Source: an uncultured Clostridia bacterium (GTDB lineage Bacteria; Bacillota; Clostridia; TANB77; CAG-508). Taken from it: a stretch of 7,821 nt of DNA. The stretch spans positions 1-7,821 of the forward strand of contig CALXJO010000146.1 in NCBI GenBank assembly GCA_944388645.1. The letters are read 5' to 3'. How positions within the stretch are numbered: the first letter of the stretch is position 1; each line of letters opens with the position of its first letter. The notes beneath the pieces are model-generated. The model did no database searches. It was not told the origin of the DNA and saw nothing but the letters and a program-made list of their open reading frames with translations. The translations under genes were made by a program, and so were the position numbers. This document shows, piece by piece, positions 7,001-7,821 of this stretch.

Positions 7001-7674
7001 ATAGCAAAACATATGTAATACCATTTGGTTCTAAACTAAAAGTAAGAGATGGAGACGAACTACAAGCAGGAGATCAAATTACAGAAGGTTCTAAGAACCC
7101 TGCAGAAATACTTGCAATTAACGGACCAGAAGGTGTATATGAATACATCATTAGTGAAGTTCAAAAAGTTTATAGAAACCAAGGTGTTGATATAAACGAT
7201 AAACACATCGAAATTATAGCAAGACAAATGCTTAAGAAAGTTAGAGTCGAAGATAATGGAGATACAGACATGTTTGCCGGTTCTTTAGTAGATATGTATG
7301 AATTTGAAGACAAGAACAAAGAAATAGAAGCACAAGGTCTAAGACCTGCTACAGGAAAACGTGTATTACTTGGAATAACAAAAGCATCACTTGCAACAGA
7401 AAGCTTCTTATCTGCAGCATCATTCCAAGAAACAACAAGAGTATTAACAGAAGCTGCAATAAAAGGTAAGACAGACGAGTTAATAGGACTAAAAGAAAAC
7501 GTAATCATTGGAAAACTAATTCCTGCAGGAACTGGAATGAAGAGATATAAAAATATTCATATAAACACAGAAAAACAAGAAAATCCAGAGAATCCAGAAA
7601 ATTCAGAAAATGTGGAACCACAAAATCAAACTACTGACACACAAAAACAAGACACTGCAGAAGCAAAAGCATAA
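4081..7674 (+). CDS. rpoC: DNA-directed RNA polymerase subunit beta prime
   Basis: This is the 1197-residue catalytic subunit of RNA polymerase, near the usual Firmicutes length of about 1180-1200. In order, it has the N-terminal zinc ribbon (C60, C62, C75, C78), the clamp helices that bind sigma (about 250-305, [16 protein letters not shown]), switch 2 (315-345, [20 protein letters not shown]) and the metal-binding loop NADFDGDQ (448-455). D450, D452 and D454 of that loop hold the catalytic magnesium. The F-loop follows near SGARGN (709-714), then the bridge helix (about 750-786). The second zinc site is C795, C869, C876 and C879. The trigger loop (about 905-945) has M913, R914 and H917, and the conserved C-terminal segment is at 1107-1159. 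Residue 916 is Ile where E. coli and Thermus have Phe. The last 35 or so residues are a polar tail with Glu-Asn-Pro repeats. It is the second gene of the rpoBC operon, and a terminator follows 5 bases after its stop. Identification is certain. Confidence 0.99.
   Translation: [1197 protein letters not shown]
7579..7614 (+). repeat. Four 9-bp tandem units in the rpoC 3' end
   Basis: Four in-frame nine-base units lie in a row: GAAAATCCA, GAGAATCCA, GAAAATTCA and GAAAATGTG. They encode ENP, ENP, ENS and ENV (residues 1167-1178), followed by Glu-Pro. They sit after the last conserved beta prime segment, in a polar tail that is likely disordered. The units differ at one to three bases from the first, so they are diverged duplications rather than a fresh slippage tract. 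A gain or loss of a unit would keep the reading frame. Confidence 0.75.
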
Positions 7675-7679
7675 ATAAA

Positions 7680-7725
7680 TCGCCCAAGAGGGACGCCCCT
7701 TTTTGGGCGAAATTTTTATTTTTAT
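7680..7725 (+). terminator. Intrinsic terminator of the rpoBC operon
   Basis: TCGCCCAA (7680-7687) pairs perfectly with TTGGCGA-type arm TTGGGCGA (7703-7710). The stem continues inward through 7688-7692 with 7698-7702, five pairs including two G-U, leaving the five-base loop ACGCC. The full stem is 13 pairs. It is followed by AATTTTTATTTTTAT (7711-7725). The hairpin begins five bases after the rpoC stop codon, so it ends the rpoBC transcript. Confidence 0.92.
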
Positions 7726-7731
7726 AAATAA

Positions 7732-7760
7732 TTAAAAACAAACCTGCATATATATTTAAT
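7732..7760 (+). promoter_or_regulatory. Weak candidate promoter for the downstream gene
   Basis: TTAAAA (7732-7737) and TTTAAT (7755-7760) are 17 bases apart, matching the -35 and -10 consensus at four and five of six bases. A new promoter is expected here because a strong terminator separates rpoC from the next gene. The sequence is so A/T-rich that the match carries little weight. The -10 overlaps the left arm of the inverted repeat at 7747-7778. Confidence 0.25.
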
Positions 7761-7778
7761 AAAACAAAAATATATATG
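7747..7778 (+). repeat. 11-bp perfect inverted repeat before the downstream gene
   Basis: CATATATATTT (7747-7757) and AAATATATATG (7768-7778) are exact reverse complements separated by ten bases. The last G of the right arm is the first base of the ribosome binding site GAGGGG (7778-7783) of the next gene. It could be an operator for a dimeric regulator or an RNA hairpin next to the ribosome binding site. Being nearly all A/T, the RNA stem would be weak, and a chance origin is possible. Confidence 0.6.
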
Positions 7779-7788
7779 AGGGGAAAAC

Positions 7789-7821
7789 ATGAAGAAATTC
7801 AATAAAAAGAGAATAGTTTTT
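7789..7821 (+). CDS. Start of an unknown gene, cut by the window edge
   Basis: Only eleven codons are present, reading MKKFNKKRIVF, from ATG at 7789 to the window edge. GAGGGG (7778-7783) lies five bases before the ATG, a strong ribosome binding site at good spacing. Five of the first eight residues are Lys or Arg, and then Ile-Val-Phe begins what may be a hydrophobic stretch. This is how signal peptides and N-terminal membrane anchors start, so an exported or membrane protein is likely. It does not look like the start of rpsL or of an L7Ae-type ribosomal protein, which often follow rpoC in Firmicutes. The gene lies beyond the rpoC terminator and so is probably a separate transcription unit. 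Function cannot be assigned. Confidence 0.6.
   Translation, partial: MKKFNKKRIVF

Noticed and set aside
1010..7508. Other long open frames on the - strand within rpoB and rpoC
   Set aside because: They lie wholly inside two unmistakable essential genes, have low-complexity hydrophobic or Ser-rich translations and resemble no known protein.

Overview
The window carries the two largest RNA polymerase genes, rpoB (beta) and rpoC (beta prime), complete and in tandem on the + strand, with their 5' leader, a strong intrinsic terminator and the first codons of an unrelated downstream gene. The DNA is AT-rich (about one third G+C by eye), arginine is mostly AGA with some CGT, and ribosome binding sites are strong and purine-rich. 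Both subunits are of the compact Firmicutes kind: beta lacks the large E. coli-type insertion, and beta prime is 1197 residues with a Thermus/Bacillus-like trigger loop. This suggests a low-GC Firmicute, most likely in or near the Clostridia. I cannot name a genus from sequence alone.

Layout. Positions 1-326 hold no recognisable gene. They contain a terminator-like hairpin with two T runs (101-149), a weak candidate promoter (162-189), several A/T-rich hairpins that exclude one another (184-254), and a possible 15-codon leader ORF (273-320) whose stop codon lies inside the rpoB ribosome binding site. rpoB (327-4046) starts with TTG. rpoC (4081-7674) starts with GTG after a 34-base gap that holds a good ribosome binding site. 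A 13-pair terminator hairpin with a T tract (7680-7725) closes the operon. Past it lies an 11-bp perfect inverted repeat, then the start of a gene whose first 11 residues resemble the basic beginning of a signal peptide or membrane protein.

How it works together. Beta and beta prime form the catalytic core: beta prime supplies the metal-binding aspartates, bridge helix and trigger loop, and beta supplies the rifampicin pocket and substrate-contacting lysines. They are evidently co-transcribed and made in matched amounts. The leader elements could set operon output by attenuation or translational coupling. This is a housekeeping locus and I see no new gene system in it. The points worth a second look are the leader architecture, an unusual Phe-to-Ile change in the trigger loop, the very acidic beta tail, the repeat-bearing beta prime tail, and the absence of the str-operon genes (rpsL and others) that usually follow rpoC.
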